From assembly GCF_030817655.1 (NCBI RefSeq), contig NZ_JAUSZM010000003.1, positions 558,001 through 622,000 of the forward strand: DNA of 64,000 bases, given 5' to 3'. Source of the stretch: Streptomyces sp. V4I2. GTDB taxonomy: Bacteria > Actinomycetota > Actinomycetes > Streptomycetales > Streptomycetaceae. Every line of letters starts with the position of its first letter. Position 1 is the stretch's first letter. Both the position numbers and the translations under genes were made by a program. Shown piece by piece: positions 25,754 to 33,612 of the stretch. The notes under the pieces are model-generated. The model was given only the letters and a program-made list of their open reading frames with translations. It had not been told where the DNA came from and did no database searches.

Positions 25754-26206
25754 TCAGTTCCTCGCCTCATCGGCAAGAAAGGCGCTCAGGCTGTCGAGGA
25801 GCATGGTGCTGCCTTGCTCGGCCATGTCGCGTTCCTCGGCGGTGTCGCAGGTCTGGTGGAGCACGATCTGCGTGTGGTGGTCGTCCTGCTCATCGAGTTC
25901 CATGGTCATGGCTGCGGGCACGGGCTTGCCGGGTACGTCCATGCCGACCACCAGGAGGCGGTTCTCGGCGACTTCAAGATAGGAGCCGGTCAGCGGGAAC
26001 CGTCCGCCGTCGGGCGTGACCATCGTGGCCTTCCACGCTCCGCCCGGCCGTACGTCCATCTCGACGGAGCCAGGGGCGGCGTAAGCCCACTGTGCATACT
26101 GCTCGGGAGTGGTCCACGCCCGCCACACCTTCACCGCGGGGGCGTCAAGCGTTCGGGTCAGCTTGTAGGAGAAACCGTTGGCCGGCGTGGTCTGCTCGGT
26201 ACTCAT
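25754..26206 (-). CDS. SRPBCC (AHSA1/START-like) domain protein
   Basis: With ATG 26206 (GAGGAGA ribosome site) the product has 150 residues. It has the activator-of-Hsp90-like pattern: LTRTLDAPAVKVWRAWTTPEQYAQW at the N-terminus (core RAWTTPEQ), then GGAWKATMVTPDGG and GSTMLLDSLSAFLADE at the C-terminus. Proteins of this type bind small hydrophobic ligands and often accompany ArsR regulators, none of which is visible here. Function is open. Confidence 0.85.
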   Translation of the reverse strand: MSTEQTTPANGFSYKLTRTLDAPAVKVWRAWTTPEQYAQWAYAAPGSVEMDVRPGGAWKATMVTPDGGRFPLTGSYLEVAENRLLVVGMDVPGKPVPAAMTMELDEQDDHHTQIVLHQTCDTAEERDMAEQGSTMLLDSLSAFLADEARN

Positions 26207-26603
26207 GCTTCGTCTCCTCGTTTTCATGCCTGGTCGGCACTGTCGCCCCTGTAGACACGCGCGGGCGCGAAGACTCATCGGTTTGCTGGGGCTTCTTTTG
26301 ACCAGGGCGAGGATGCGGGTAGGGAGAGATTCGAATGACCGTCGCGCAAGCGCTTGTGCCCAAGTGCCTGGCCGGCCAAGTCGCAGGCCCGAAGGTTGGC
26401 TCGATCAGCGCTCAGTCCGCGCTGTCCGAGCATCGGGCGGCCTCGTCCCGAGCGCGGACGGATCGCCGTACTCGCCTGTCTGCGGCTGCGGTTACAAGAG
26501 TCTGTCAACGCGGCTTGATGACCCACGTCAAGCCTCGCTGACAAACCTCACTGGGCCGCGGGCAGCCAACCGCTTACGCAGCGGAAGGCACCATCCGACC
26601 GTC
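26207..26603. other. Intergenic stretch of about 400 bases, no gene assigned
   Basis: Open frames occur on both strands but none has a motif or proper start. Near 26520 lies a near-copy of the sequence at the DUF4291 truncation point (shared CTTGA...CACGTCAAGCC core). At 26313-26335 the minus strand reads like the end of a T-loop and acceptor arm (TTCGAATCTCTCCCTACCC) but the 5' part of a tRNA is absent. Confidence 0.5.
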
Positions 26604-27113
26604 ATGGAAGATGTGCGCATGGTTGATCACTCTTCCGCGGTACCTCTCATGTCACTCCTGAACGACATGCAGGCGTCTGCGCTCGCCGGTGACGCGGCGA
26701 CCAGGGAGAACTACACCTTCGGCAGCGCCACCGCCGTCATCGGCAACGCCGGGACGGTGATCATCGTGGAAGCGGGGGACGCACGCGACCGGAGCAGCGT
26801 GTGGAACGCCGAGGAGGTCCGTCTCCTCGGGCCGGCACCGACGCCGGTCAGGCAAAGACTTGTGGATCAGCCTTGGGAACCCGGCACGGCCGACGTGAGG
26901 CTGCCTGTCCATCTGACGGCCCGGGTACCGGAAGGCCTCGTGTATCTCGGCACCGGCAGCGTGGCTCGGGCCGGAACGGAACTACGTCCGGGTCACGCCG
27001 AACACGTTCTCACCGATTGCGTCTTTCGGCTCGACACCTCGTTGAGCAGGCCCGACCTGGACCGTGCCACGACCGACAGCCTACCGACCTTGCCAAATGA
27101 GATGGCCTCTTAA
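26604..27113 (+). CDS. Hypothetical protein
   Basis: A 169-residue frame starting at ATG 26604 (a second ATG at 26619 is possible). No family is recognised. It is soluble, without signal peptide, and contains VIGNAGTVIIVEAGDARDR, a segment of alternating hydrophobic residues suggestive of a beta-rich fold, and LPVHLTARVPEGLVYLG. Codon use is like the neighbours, supporting a real gene. It converges with a Ser/Thr kinase gene with only 43 bases between, without a clear terminator. Confidence 0.6.
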   Translation: MEDVRMVDHSSAVPLMSLLNDMQASALAGDAATRENYTFGSATAVIGNAGTVIIVEAGDARDRSSVWNAEEVRLLGPAPTPVRQRLVDQPWEPGTADVRLPVHLTARVPEGLVYLGTGSVARAGTELRPGHAEHVLTDCVFRLDTSLSRPDLDRATTDSLPTLPNEMAS

Positions 27114-27156
27114 AGAGGTTGAGGGGTTGACCCAGCCGGTTCGGCGCCAGCCATGG

Positions 27157-29109
27157 TCAGTACGCCGGTTTCAGCGCTCCTGCGGGAAGTTTCTTCTCGT
27201 CCTCCCGGGCCACGGTGCACAGCACGTGGCGGAACCCTGCTTCCCACTCCTCGTCGGAGGAGGACCAGGCCCACATCTCGTGGCCCTTGCCGCGAGCCCA
27301 GTTGAGGCCGTATTTCTCGTCGCACAGGTCCGCCTTGTCCACACTGTCCGACGAGCCGTCGCCCGAGGCCCAGGTCCAGCCGACGACCTGCGCGTGGTGC
27401 GGCTCGTCGCAGCTCACCAGGGTCTGGGTGTACGAGCCGTCCTCGTCCTCCTCTTCGTCGAAGCAGTCACCCGGGCCCAGCTGTGTGACGTACACCTCGT
27501 CGCCGAACTGCCGGTAGTCGCCGAGCGGGCCGCCGAGGGTGGCGTTCTTCAGGAAGAGCAGGCAGGCGGAGGCGGGCGGTTCGCTCTGCCCCGTCTCGGG
27601 GGTGAGGACGGACAGCACGGGGGCGGCCATGGTTCCGCGCAGTTCGGCGGTGCGCCGGGCGCATTCGCTGCGTACGGCCTCAGTGCCGGATGCCGACGCG
27701 GTGCTGTCGGCGGCCACGGTCGCGATGACCTGTCCCTCGGGGTCGTCGTCGTGGCAGTCGACGAGCTTCAGGCCGGGCCGCCCCTCGAACTCCCCGTCCT
27801 TCCAGTCGGCGTCGACGCACTGGCCCGGTGTGAGCGCCTCGCGCAGCCCCACCTGCCTGCCGTACGGGTACGCGCTGCGGGTCACGGTCGGGGAGGGAGT
27901 CGGGGAGGAGCTCGGGGCGGCCTTCGCCCGGACCTCCGAGCCCTGTGCCGCGGGCCCTTCGTCGTGGTAGGCGACGGCCCCCAGCGCGAACCCGCCACCC
28001 CCGACCAGCACGGCGGCGAGCGCCAGCAGCGCGGCCGCCAGCCGGCCCGGCACCCGGCGCGCCTCGTCCGAGGGGCCACGGCGGGCACCGGCGGCGCCGG
28101 AGTCCGTCGCGGCTTCGGCGCCGGCCGAGCCGTCGGGCCGATCCGTGCGCACGGGATCGTCGGAGCCCAGGGTCTGCCCCGGCCTCGATCCGTCGCTCGC
28201 CGCTCCCTGCTCCGGCTCGCCCGCCGTGGCGTCCGCCCCGGCCGAGGCGGACGGAGCACCACGGGTGGTGGCTCCCGCTGCCTCGGCAAGGAGTTCGCGC
28301 GCCTGCGCCGCCTGCATCCGCTCGGCGGGATCCTTGGCCAGCAGCCCCATGATCGCCCGGCAGAGTGGGTCGCCGGCCCGCTGCGGCACGTCGGGTTGCG
28401 AAGTCAGCGCCGCCATGAGGGCGGCGTCGAGCGTGTCCCGCTCGAAGGGGGCGGTGCCCTCGACGGCGAAGTAGAGGGTGACCCCGAGGGAGAAGAGGTC
28501 GGTCGCGGGCGTCGCCTCTCCGCCGGACAGCCGCTCCGGCGCCACGAAGCCCGGCGTGCCGACCACCATGCCGCTCTGGGTGACCCGGGTCTCCCGGGGC
28601 CACAGCGAGATGCCGTAGTCCGTGAGCAGGACCCGGCGGTCGGCTGCGCCCGAACGGTCCGGCGCCAGCAGGATGTTGGAGGGCTTCACGTCCCGGTGGA
28701 TGATGCCGAGCCGGTGCCCGGCGCAGAGCGCGTCGAGGGCGGCCGCGCCGATCCCGGCCACCTCGCCGCTGGGCAGCGGGCCGTGCTCCGTCACCACGGC
28801 GCGCAGGTCCCGCGTACCCGGCAGGTACTCCATCACGATCCACGGGCGGTCGTCGTCCTCCACGACGTCGTACACCGTGATCACGTTCGGGTGCTCGCGC
28901 AGCTGTGCCGCCTTCAGCGCCTCCTTGTGCCCCCGGGCGGCGGGGTCACCGCCGGACGCGTCCGGCTCCCGCGGTACGTCGATCTCCTTGACCGCGACCT
29001 GGACCCGGAGCTGCTCGTCCTCGGCCAGCCAGACGTCTCCTCCGCCGCCGGACCCCAGCCGCTGCCGCAGCCGGTACCGCCCGGCGACGACCCGTTCATC
29101 GCGTGGCAC
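27157..29109 (-). CDS. Transmembrane Ser/Thr protein kinase
   Basis: From GTG 29109 (GGAAGGGG ribosome site) the product has 650 residues. The kinase domain covers 12-277: GSGGGGDV P-loop, Lys41, HRDVKPSN (Asp140), and DYG at 164-166 where DFG is usual. An acidic/Ala-Gly linker is followed by a membrane segment at about 357-380 and an outside region with cysteines (PGQCVDADW, GDCFDEEEDED, SCDEPHHAQVVGW). Similar paired cysteine domains occur in septum-associated and DUF4190-like proteins of actinomycetes. Same strand and 134 bases downstream of the membrane TPR-like gene, and near the AAA/propeller operon. Confidence 0.88.
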   Translation of the reverse strand: MPRDERVVAGRYRLRQRLGSGGGGDVWLAEDEQLRVQVAVKEIDVPREPDASGGDPAARGHKEALKAAQLREHPNVITVYDVVEDDDRPWIVMEYLPGTRDLRAVVTEHGPLPSGEVAGIGAAALDALCAGHRLGIIHRDVKPSNILLAPDRSGAADRRVLLTDYGISLWPRETRVTQSGMVVGTPGFVAPERLSGGEATPATDLFSLGVTLYFAVEGTAPFERDTLDAALMAALTSQPDVPQRAGDPLCRAIMGLLAKDPAERMQAAQARELLAEAAGATTRGAPSASAGADATAGEPEQGAASDGSRPGQTLGSDDPVRTDRPDGSAGAEAATDSGAAGARRGPSDEARRVPGRLAAALLALAAVLVGGGGFALGAVAYHDEGPAAQGSEVRAKAAPSSSPTPSPTVTRSAYPYGRQVGLREALTPGQCVDADWKDGEFEGRPGLKLVDCHDDDPEGQVIATVAADSTASASGTEAVRSECARRTAELRGTMAAPVLSVLTPETGQSEPPASACLLFLKNATLGGPLGDYRQFGDEVYVTQLGPGDCFDEEEDEDGSYTQTLVSCDEPHHAQVVGWTWASGDGSSDSVDKADLCDEKYGLNWARGKGHEMWAWSSSDEEWEAGFRHVLCTVAREDEKKLPAGALKPAY

Positions 29110-29243
29110 CAACGTCCCCTTCCCTGCCGCGTTTCCGGACCGGCCGCCCAAGGCTCCTTGCGGCCGCCGGCCTCATGCTCACTCGCCCCGCCCGGGAGCG
29201 GTCCCGGACCGCTCATTCGCTGAAGGCATGGTCGGCGCCACGG

Positions 29244-30665
29244 TCACCGGACGACCAGCGGCTTGAACGCGGACCGCACGTCGGACTTGGATTCCGATAC
29301 GTACTCGCTTGTCGAGTCCGCGGTGGCGAAGATGGACGACGGGCAGCCCGTGCCGTTGATCTGGATCGTGCGGTCGGCGACGAGCTTGCCCGTGCGCAAC
29401 TCGTACACCTTCACCGGGACCGCGATCTTGTGGAAGGTCACGTTCGAGGTGGCGCCGGAGGAGCCACTCTTGTAGTACGAGCAGGTCTCGACGCCGTCTC
29501 CGTACGTCTGCTCTCCCGCGCAGACGACCAGGACGGCATGGGCGGCGTCGCCCGCCTTCCAGGAGCCGGGGAGCTGCTTGGAGAAGTCGGTGTTGTACTC
29601 GTCGTAGGCGTAGAACAGCGCGCGGTTGGTGCCCTTGCCCATGGGCTTGGCGCCGCTGTACTTCGCCGGGTTGGAGCAGTACTCGGGCTGTGAGCCGTAC
29701 CCGCCCGCGAGCAGACTGCGGACGTTGGCCAGCTCGATGCTCAGCGTGGCCTTCCGGGCGCCCTTGCGGGCCTCGTCCGTGAGAGGGCCGTCGGGGTACC
29801 GGTTGATCAACCTGTCGTAGTGCTTGCGGGCCGCGTCCCAGCTGTCCTCCGCCATGAGGTCGTCACCGCATTCGACGAGCGCGGCGGGCTCGGTCCGTGC
29901 GACCGTGTCGGAGGTCCGGTCCAGGACGTCGTTGCTGGGCTTGCGGTCGCGGAGCCAGTCGGTGACGGTGACGGTGTCGCAGGGATCCTTGGCGGGCAGG
30001 TCGCGGAGGAATCCGTTCAGGGTCGTCTCGACCGTCTTCTCGTTGCCGGGTTCCGCGAGCACCGAGGCGAGCGTGCCGAAGCCGTCCTCCAGGGCTTCGG
30101 TGTCCCCGCCCAGCGCGGTGATCAGCTCGGCCCGGGCGGTCTGGAGTCGCTCGCAGGCCCGTACGGCTTCGTCGCCGCGGGCGGCGAGTGGCGCGTCGGC
30201 GATGCGGTGCCCGAACCACACCTCGTCCTGGGCGCTCGACACCCCTGCGCAGTCGCCGCGTTCGCGGGCGTCGGTGACGCTCTGCCCGATGCCGAAGGCG
30301 TCGAACCGCAGGAGCCCCGCGGTCAGCAGCACCGGCAGCGTGACCCCGAGCGCGACCAGGCGCTGACGGCGTACCGCGACCCGCTCGCCGCCTCTGCCGG
30401 CCAGGTACCACCCGTGGATGATGACGGCCGCCCACCACAGGAGCACGGCGATCTCGTACGACGTCTCTTCGGTCGAGAGGAGCCGGGAGACGAGCACGAC
30501 GGTGACGGCCACGGAGGCGACGGCGAGTCTCCACCGCCGCATCAGCAGATAGCCGACGCCGAGCAGGGAGGCGTTGCCCAGGGCGACGGCCAGTGGGTCG
30601 TTCGCCCGGCCCCCGTCGGGCGCGGGCACCGGCACGACGGGCTCGGCATACGTCGGGTTGCTCAT
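29244..30665 (-). CDS. Membrane protein with TPR-like extracytoplasmic part
   Basis: From ATG 30665 the product has 473 residues. About four hydrophobic segments lie within residues 30-130 (SLLGVGYLLM, AVASVAVTVVLVS, AVLLWWAAVIIHGWYL, VALGVTLPVLLTAGLL). The rest is soluble, with HYDRLINRYPDGPLTDEA, a tetratricopeptide-like helix pair, and a cysteine-containing C-terminal domain (CAGEQTYGDGVETCSYY; NGTGCPSS). No enzyme motif is visible. It is divergent from the DUF2997-AAA-propeller operon, sharing a 160-base promoter region with two palindromes, and precedes the Ser/Thr kinase, which may form a sensing unit with it. Confidence 0.8.
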   Translation of the reverse strand: MSNPTYAEPVVPVPAPDGGRANDPLAVALGNASLLGVGYLLMRRWRLAVASVAVTVVLVSRLLSTEETSYEIAVLLWWAAVIIHGWYLAGRGGERVAVRRQRLVALGVTLPVLLTAGLLRFDAFGIGQSVTDARERGDCAGVSSAQDEVWFGHRIADAPLAARGDEAVRACERLQTARAELITALGGDTEALEDGFGTLASVLAEPGNEKTVETTLNGFLRDLPAKDPCDTVTVTDWLRDRKPSNDVLDRTSDTVARTEPAALVECGDDLMAEDSWDAARKHYDRLINRYPDGPLTDEARKGARKATLSIELANVRSLLAGGYGSQPEYCSNPAKYSGAKPMGKGTNRALFYAYDEYNTDFSKQLPGSWKAGDAAHAVLVVCAGEQTYGDGVETCSYYKSGSSGATSNVTFHKIAVPVKVYELRTGKLVADRTIQINGTGCPSSIFATADSTSEYVSESKSDVRSAFKPLVVR

Positions 30666-30716
30666 CCTGATCTCCCCCGGTCGCACATCGTTTGGGTGAC
30701 CGCATGGTGCGGCCCC

Positions 30717-30740
30717 GCTTCCGGGACGGGTCCCGGAAGC
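30717..30740. promoter_or_regulatory. 24-base palindrome in the divergent promoter region
   Basis: GCTTCCGGGAC-GG-GTCCCGGAAGC, a perfect dyad upstream of the DUF2997 operon. The two-base centre makes a DNA operator more likely than an RNA hairpin. Confidence 0.5.
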
Positions 30741-30755
30741 GCACCGCCGGCTTCC

Positions 30756-30773
30756 CTCGGGACCCCTCCCGAG
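30756..30773. promoter_or_regulatory. Second inverted repeat upstream of the DUF2997 operon
   Basis: CTCGGGA-CCCC-TCCCGAG, 15 bases after the first palindrome and 53 bases before the DUF2997 start. The shared CGGGAC core suggests a common binding protein. Confidence 0.45.
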
Positions 30774-30826
30774 TCCCGCCCGGCACAGTGGGCGGAGTCA
30801 TTTCCCCGCGGGCGAAGGGCGAGTTG

Positions 30827-31030
30827 ATGGCGGAGGAGAGCGTCGAGGTCGTGATCTCGGCGGACGGCACCGTGGAGGTGCATGTCCAAGGGGTCTCGGG
30901 CACACGGTGTCTGCAGGACACCGACGAGTTGGTCCGGCTGCTCGGCGGGGATGTGCAGCACCAGGTGCTCACCGAGGAGGCCTACCAGCAGAACGCGGAC
31001 GACGAGCAGGACCGGCTGTGGCAGGGGTGA
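30827..31030 (+). CDS. DUF2997-family small protein
   Basis: A 67-residue acidic protein. The N-terminal two-thirds reads VEVVISADGTVEVHVQGVSG, then CLQDTDELVRLLGG, the DUF2997 pattern (beta strands with a conserved Gly and Cys). In cyanobacteria DUF2997 genes stand beside DUF1257 and Ycf46-type AAA genes, exactly the partners found in this operon. GTGA overlap at 31027-31030 couples it to the radical-SAM gene. Its molecular role is unknown; the single Cys could bind a metal or be modified by the next gene's product. Confidence 0.8.
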   Translation: MAEESVEVVISADGTVEVHVQGVSGTRCLQDTDELVRLLGGDVQHQVLTEEAYQQNADDEQDRLWQG

Positions 31031-31632
31031 GCGGCCCGGGCACGCCGTGGCGGCTGCATGCCGTCGTGCCCCGAAGCAGCGCCAACGGTCCGGGTGTTCG
31101 GTACGTCGTCTGGAGCCAGGGGTGCGCTCTGGGCTGCCCGGGGTGCTTCAACCCCGAGACCCACTCGGCGGCGGGCTCCGCTCCGGTTCGCACGGCCGGC
31201 GAGGTGGCCGAGGAGGCGCTGGCCGACGCGGCGCATCTGGAGGGCGTCACCCTGACCGGCGGCGAGCCGCTGGAGCAGCCTGCCGCGGTCGCCGCGTTCT
31301 GCGCCGAACTACAGGCCCGCAGCGGGCTGTCGGTGATCGTGCTCACCGGGTTCACCCGCGCCGAGATCGAGACGGACCCGGCACGGTCGGCGGCCGTCGC
31401 CGACGCCGATCTGGTGATCGCCGGACGCTACAACGCGCGGCTGCGGCTGGCCCGGGGGCTGCGCGGCTCGTCGAACAAGGAGTACTGGACGCGCACCGGG
31501 CGCTACACGGCGGACGACCTGGCCGCCGTACCGGAGTTGGAGATCACCGTCGCGGACGACGCGACGCTCACATTCACCGGCATGGCCGCGCCGGGAGGGG
31601 AGTTCTTCGGTGGGCACCACGGGCATCGCTGA
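31027..31632 (+). CDS. Radical-SAM activating enzyme (NrdG-like, 4Fe-4S)
   Basis: The 201-residue product has the cysteine motif CALGCPGC (Cys33, Cys37, Cys40; CX3CX2C) in the context WSQGCALGCPGCFNPETH, followed by TGGEP at 77-81, which binds S-adenosylmethionine. Size and motif match the glycyl-radical-activase/NrdG-like group. No ribonucleotide reductase or glycyl-radical enzyme is near, so its target should be a protein of this operon. GTG start overlaps the preceding stop; its 3' end overlaps the AAA gene by 23 bases. Confidence 0.88.
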   Translation: MSGPGTPWRLHAVVPRSSANGPGVRYVVWSQGCALGCPGCFNPETHSAAGSAPVRTAGEVAEEALADAAHLEGVTLTGGEPLEQPAAVAAFCAELQARSGLSVIVLTGFTRAEIETDPARSAAVADADLVIAGRYNARLRLARGLRGSSNKEYWTRTGRYTADDLAAVPELEITVADDATLTFTGMAAPGGEFFGGHHGHR

Positions 31633-33163
31633 CGAGATCCGGCTGTATCTGCGCGCCCGGGTGGCGCTGATCGTGCTCGTCACGGTCGAGGAACAGCGCG
31701 CCCTGGACGTACTGGACCAGGTGCGGCGGGACCGGGACCCCTCGTCCGACCTGGTCACCTGGGACATCGCCGACGGCATGCAGTCCGCGGCGGGCCGGCA
31801 GCTGCCCGAGGTCAAGCAGGGCAACCCCGTGGACGCGCTGACGAAGATCCAGGAGCTGGCGCAGAAGGAGCCGCGCCGCCGCGACCTGTACGTGCTCAAG
31901 GACTTCCACGCCTTCTGGGAGCGCGACCCGGCGGTACGCCGGCGCCTGCGCAACCTCGCCCACAAGCTCGTCTTCACCGGCTCCTCCCTGATCGTGACCA
32001 CCCCGGTGCGCACCCTCCCCGTGGAGCTGGGCGACGACGCGGTGGTGGTGGAGATGCCGCTGCCCGAGGCCGACGCCCTGCGCCGCGAACTCGACCACCT
32101 CATCGACAGCACCAAGGGCGTGAAGTCCACGCTCACCCCGGCGGGCCGCAGCCGCCTGGCGCAGGCCGCCCTGGGCCTGACCGCCGCCCAGGCCCGCCGG
32201 GCCTTCGCCAAGGCCATCGTGCGCGACGAGGTGCTCGACGACCGCGACATCGAGGCCGTGCTGGCGGAGAAGAAGGCCGTCATCCGGGAGAACGAGGCCC
32301 TGGAGTTCTACGGCGCCGAGGAGAGCCCCGACGACCTGGGCGGCCTGGACGTGCTCAAGGAGTGGCTGCGGCTGCGCGAGCGAGCCTTCGGCGACGCCGC
32401 CCGCGAGTTCCGCCTGCCGGCGCCCAAGGGCATCGCGCTCATCGGCATCCCCGGCACCGGCAAGAGCCTCACCGCGAAGATGATCGGCGGACTGTGGCGG
32501 CTGCCGCTGCTGCGCCTGGACGTCGGCGCGCTGTTCGGCTCGCTGGTCGGCGAGTCGGAGGAACGGGTACGTCGGGCGCTGCGGCTGGCGGAGACCGTCT
32601 CCCCGTGTGTGCTGTGGATCGACGAGGTGGAAAAGGCGCTGGCGTCCGGCGGCCACGACGGGGGCACCTCGCAGCGCGTGTTCGGCACCGTCCTGACCTG
32701 GATGCAGGAGAAGACCGCGCCGGTGTTCGTGGTGGCCACCGCCAACGATGTCAGCGCGCTGCCCCCGGAGACGCTGCGCCGCGGCCGGTTCGACGAGGTG
32801 TTCTTCCTCGACCTGCCCACCGAGGAGGAACGCCGCGAGATCATCACCGTCCATCTGCGCAAGCGCGGCCGCAAGCCGGAGATGTTCGACGTGCACCAAC
32901 TGGCCCGGGACTGCGACGGGTTCGTCGGCGCCGAGCTGGAACAGGTCGTCGTGGACGCGATGTACGAGGCGTTCGCCGAGGAACGTGACATCACGACCGA
33001 CAACGTCGCCCGCGCCGCCGCCCGTACCGTGCCGCTGAGCCGCTCCCAGCGCGAGGTCATCGAGGACCTGCGCGCCTGGCTGCGCGAGGGCCGCGCCCAG
33101 TCGGCGTCCTTCGCGGGGGCGGCGCAGGCGGCCGAGCACCAGGTGCCGGTGCTGGAGGTGTAG
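31610..33163 (+). CDS. AAA+ ATPase, Ycf46 type
   Basis: The 517-residue product has an N-terminal alpha/beta domain (1-235), as in Ycf46, and one AAA+ module: Walker A GIPGTGKS (279-286), Walker B CVLWIDEVE (333-341), sensor-1 Asn379 and arginine-finger region RRGRFD (390-395). Ycf46 is a conserved plastid and cyanobacterial protein of poorly known function. The GTG start lies inside the end of the radical-SAM gene behind GGAGGGGAG. It likely forms a ring that remodels or loads the propeller proteins encoded next. The gene ends 4 bases before the first of them. Confidence 0.88.
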   Translation: MGTTGIADEIRLYLRARVALIVLVTVEEQRALDVLDQVRRDRDPSSDLVTWDIADGMQSAAGRQLPEVKQGNPVDALTKIQELAQKEPRRRDLYVLKDFHAFWERDPAVRRRLRNLAHKLVFTGSSLIVTTPVRTLPVELGDDAVVVEMPLPEADALRRELDHLIDSTKGVKSTLTPAGRSRLAQAALGLTAAQARRAFAKAIVRDEVLDDRDIEAVLAEKKAVIRENEALEFYGAEESPDDLGGLDVLKEWLRLRERAFGDAAREFRLPAPKGIALIGIPGTGKSLTAKMIGGLWRLPLLRLDVGALFGSLVGESEERVRRALRLAETVSPCVLWIDEVEKALASGGHDGGTSQRVFGTVLTWMQEKTAPVFVVATANDVSALPPETLRRGRFDEVFFLDLPTEEERREIITVHLRKRGRKPEMFDVHQLARDCDGFVGAELEQVVVDAMYEAFAEERDITTDNVARAAARTVPLSRSQREVIEDLRAWLREGRAQSASFAGAAQAAEHQVPVLEV

Positions 33164-33167
33164 GGGG

Positions 33168-33612
33168 GTGGCACGCCTGACGGAGGACGGCGCGGCCCGG
33201 CTGCTGCGGCGGGCCGTGCGACGGCGGGACGCCTCGCAGGGAGCGCGGGCCCGGCGGGCATGGCGGCGGCTGGTACGGGCGTGCGCCGCCGGGGACGCGG
33301 CGGCCCAGGAGGCCGTGCGGACAGCGGAGTTGACGGGCCGTGAGGTGCTGGAGCTGCTGGCGGCGGGGCCGCAGGAGCCGGCGGACCGGGCGGCCTGGCT
33401 GACGCTGCTCGGGCAGCGGGCGCAACGGCAGGCCCTGGACCCACGTGCGGGAACTGCGGACGAAGATCGGCGACCCCGCGGTGCGCAAGGCGCTCGGCCT
33501 GCTGACACACGCGCTCACCGACCGGTTCGGCACGGACCTCTCTCTCGGCAGCAACGCCGCGGTCACGGCCGGCCCGCACGACCTCGCCCTCGACCCGGAC
33601 CGGACGGAGTGA
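33168..33612 (+). pseudogene. Type-A propeller gene A1: internal deletion leaves both ends
   Basis: The first about 90 residues (AWRRLVRACAAGDAAAQEAV, then QRQALDP) match the N-termini of A2 and A3. At about 33432 the sequence jumps directly to the C-terminal 55 residues of the same family (HVRELRTKIGDPAVRKAL ... GPHDLALDPD) in another frame, ending at 33612. Roughly 450 residues with the whole propeller are lost. Because of the shift the N-terminal frame avoids this stop and continues in frame into B1, so a 925-residue A1-B1 fusion could be made from 33168 to 35945. Confidence 0.75.

Noticed and set aside
26310..26336. tRNA 3'-end-like sequence (minus strand TTCGAATCTCTCCCTACCC)
   Set aside because: The 5' half, D-arm, anticodon arm and T-stem partner are absent; it may be an attachment-site relic but the match is too short to claim.
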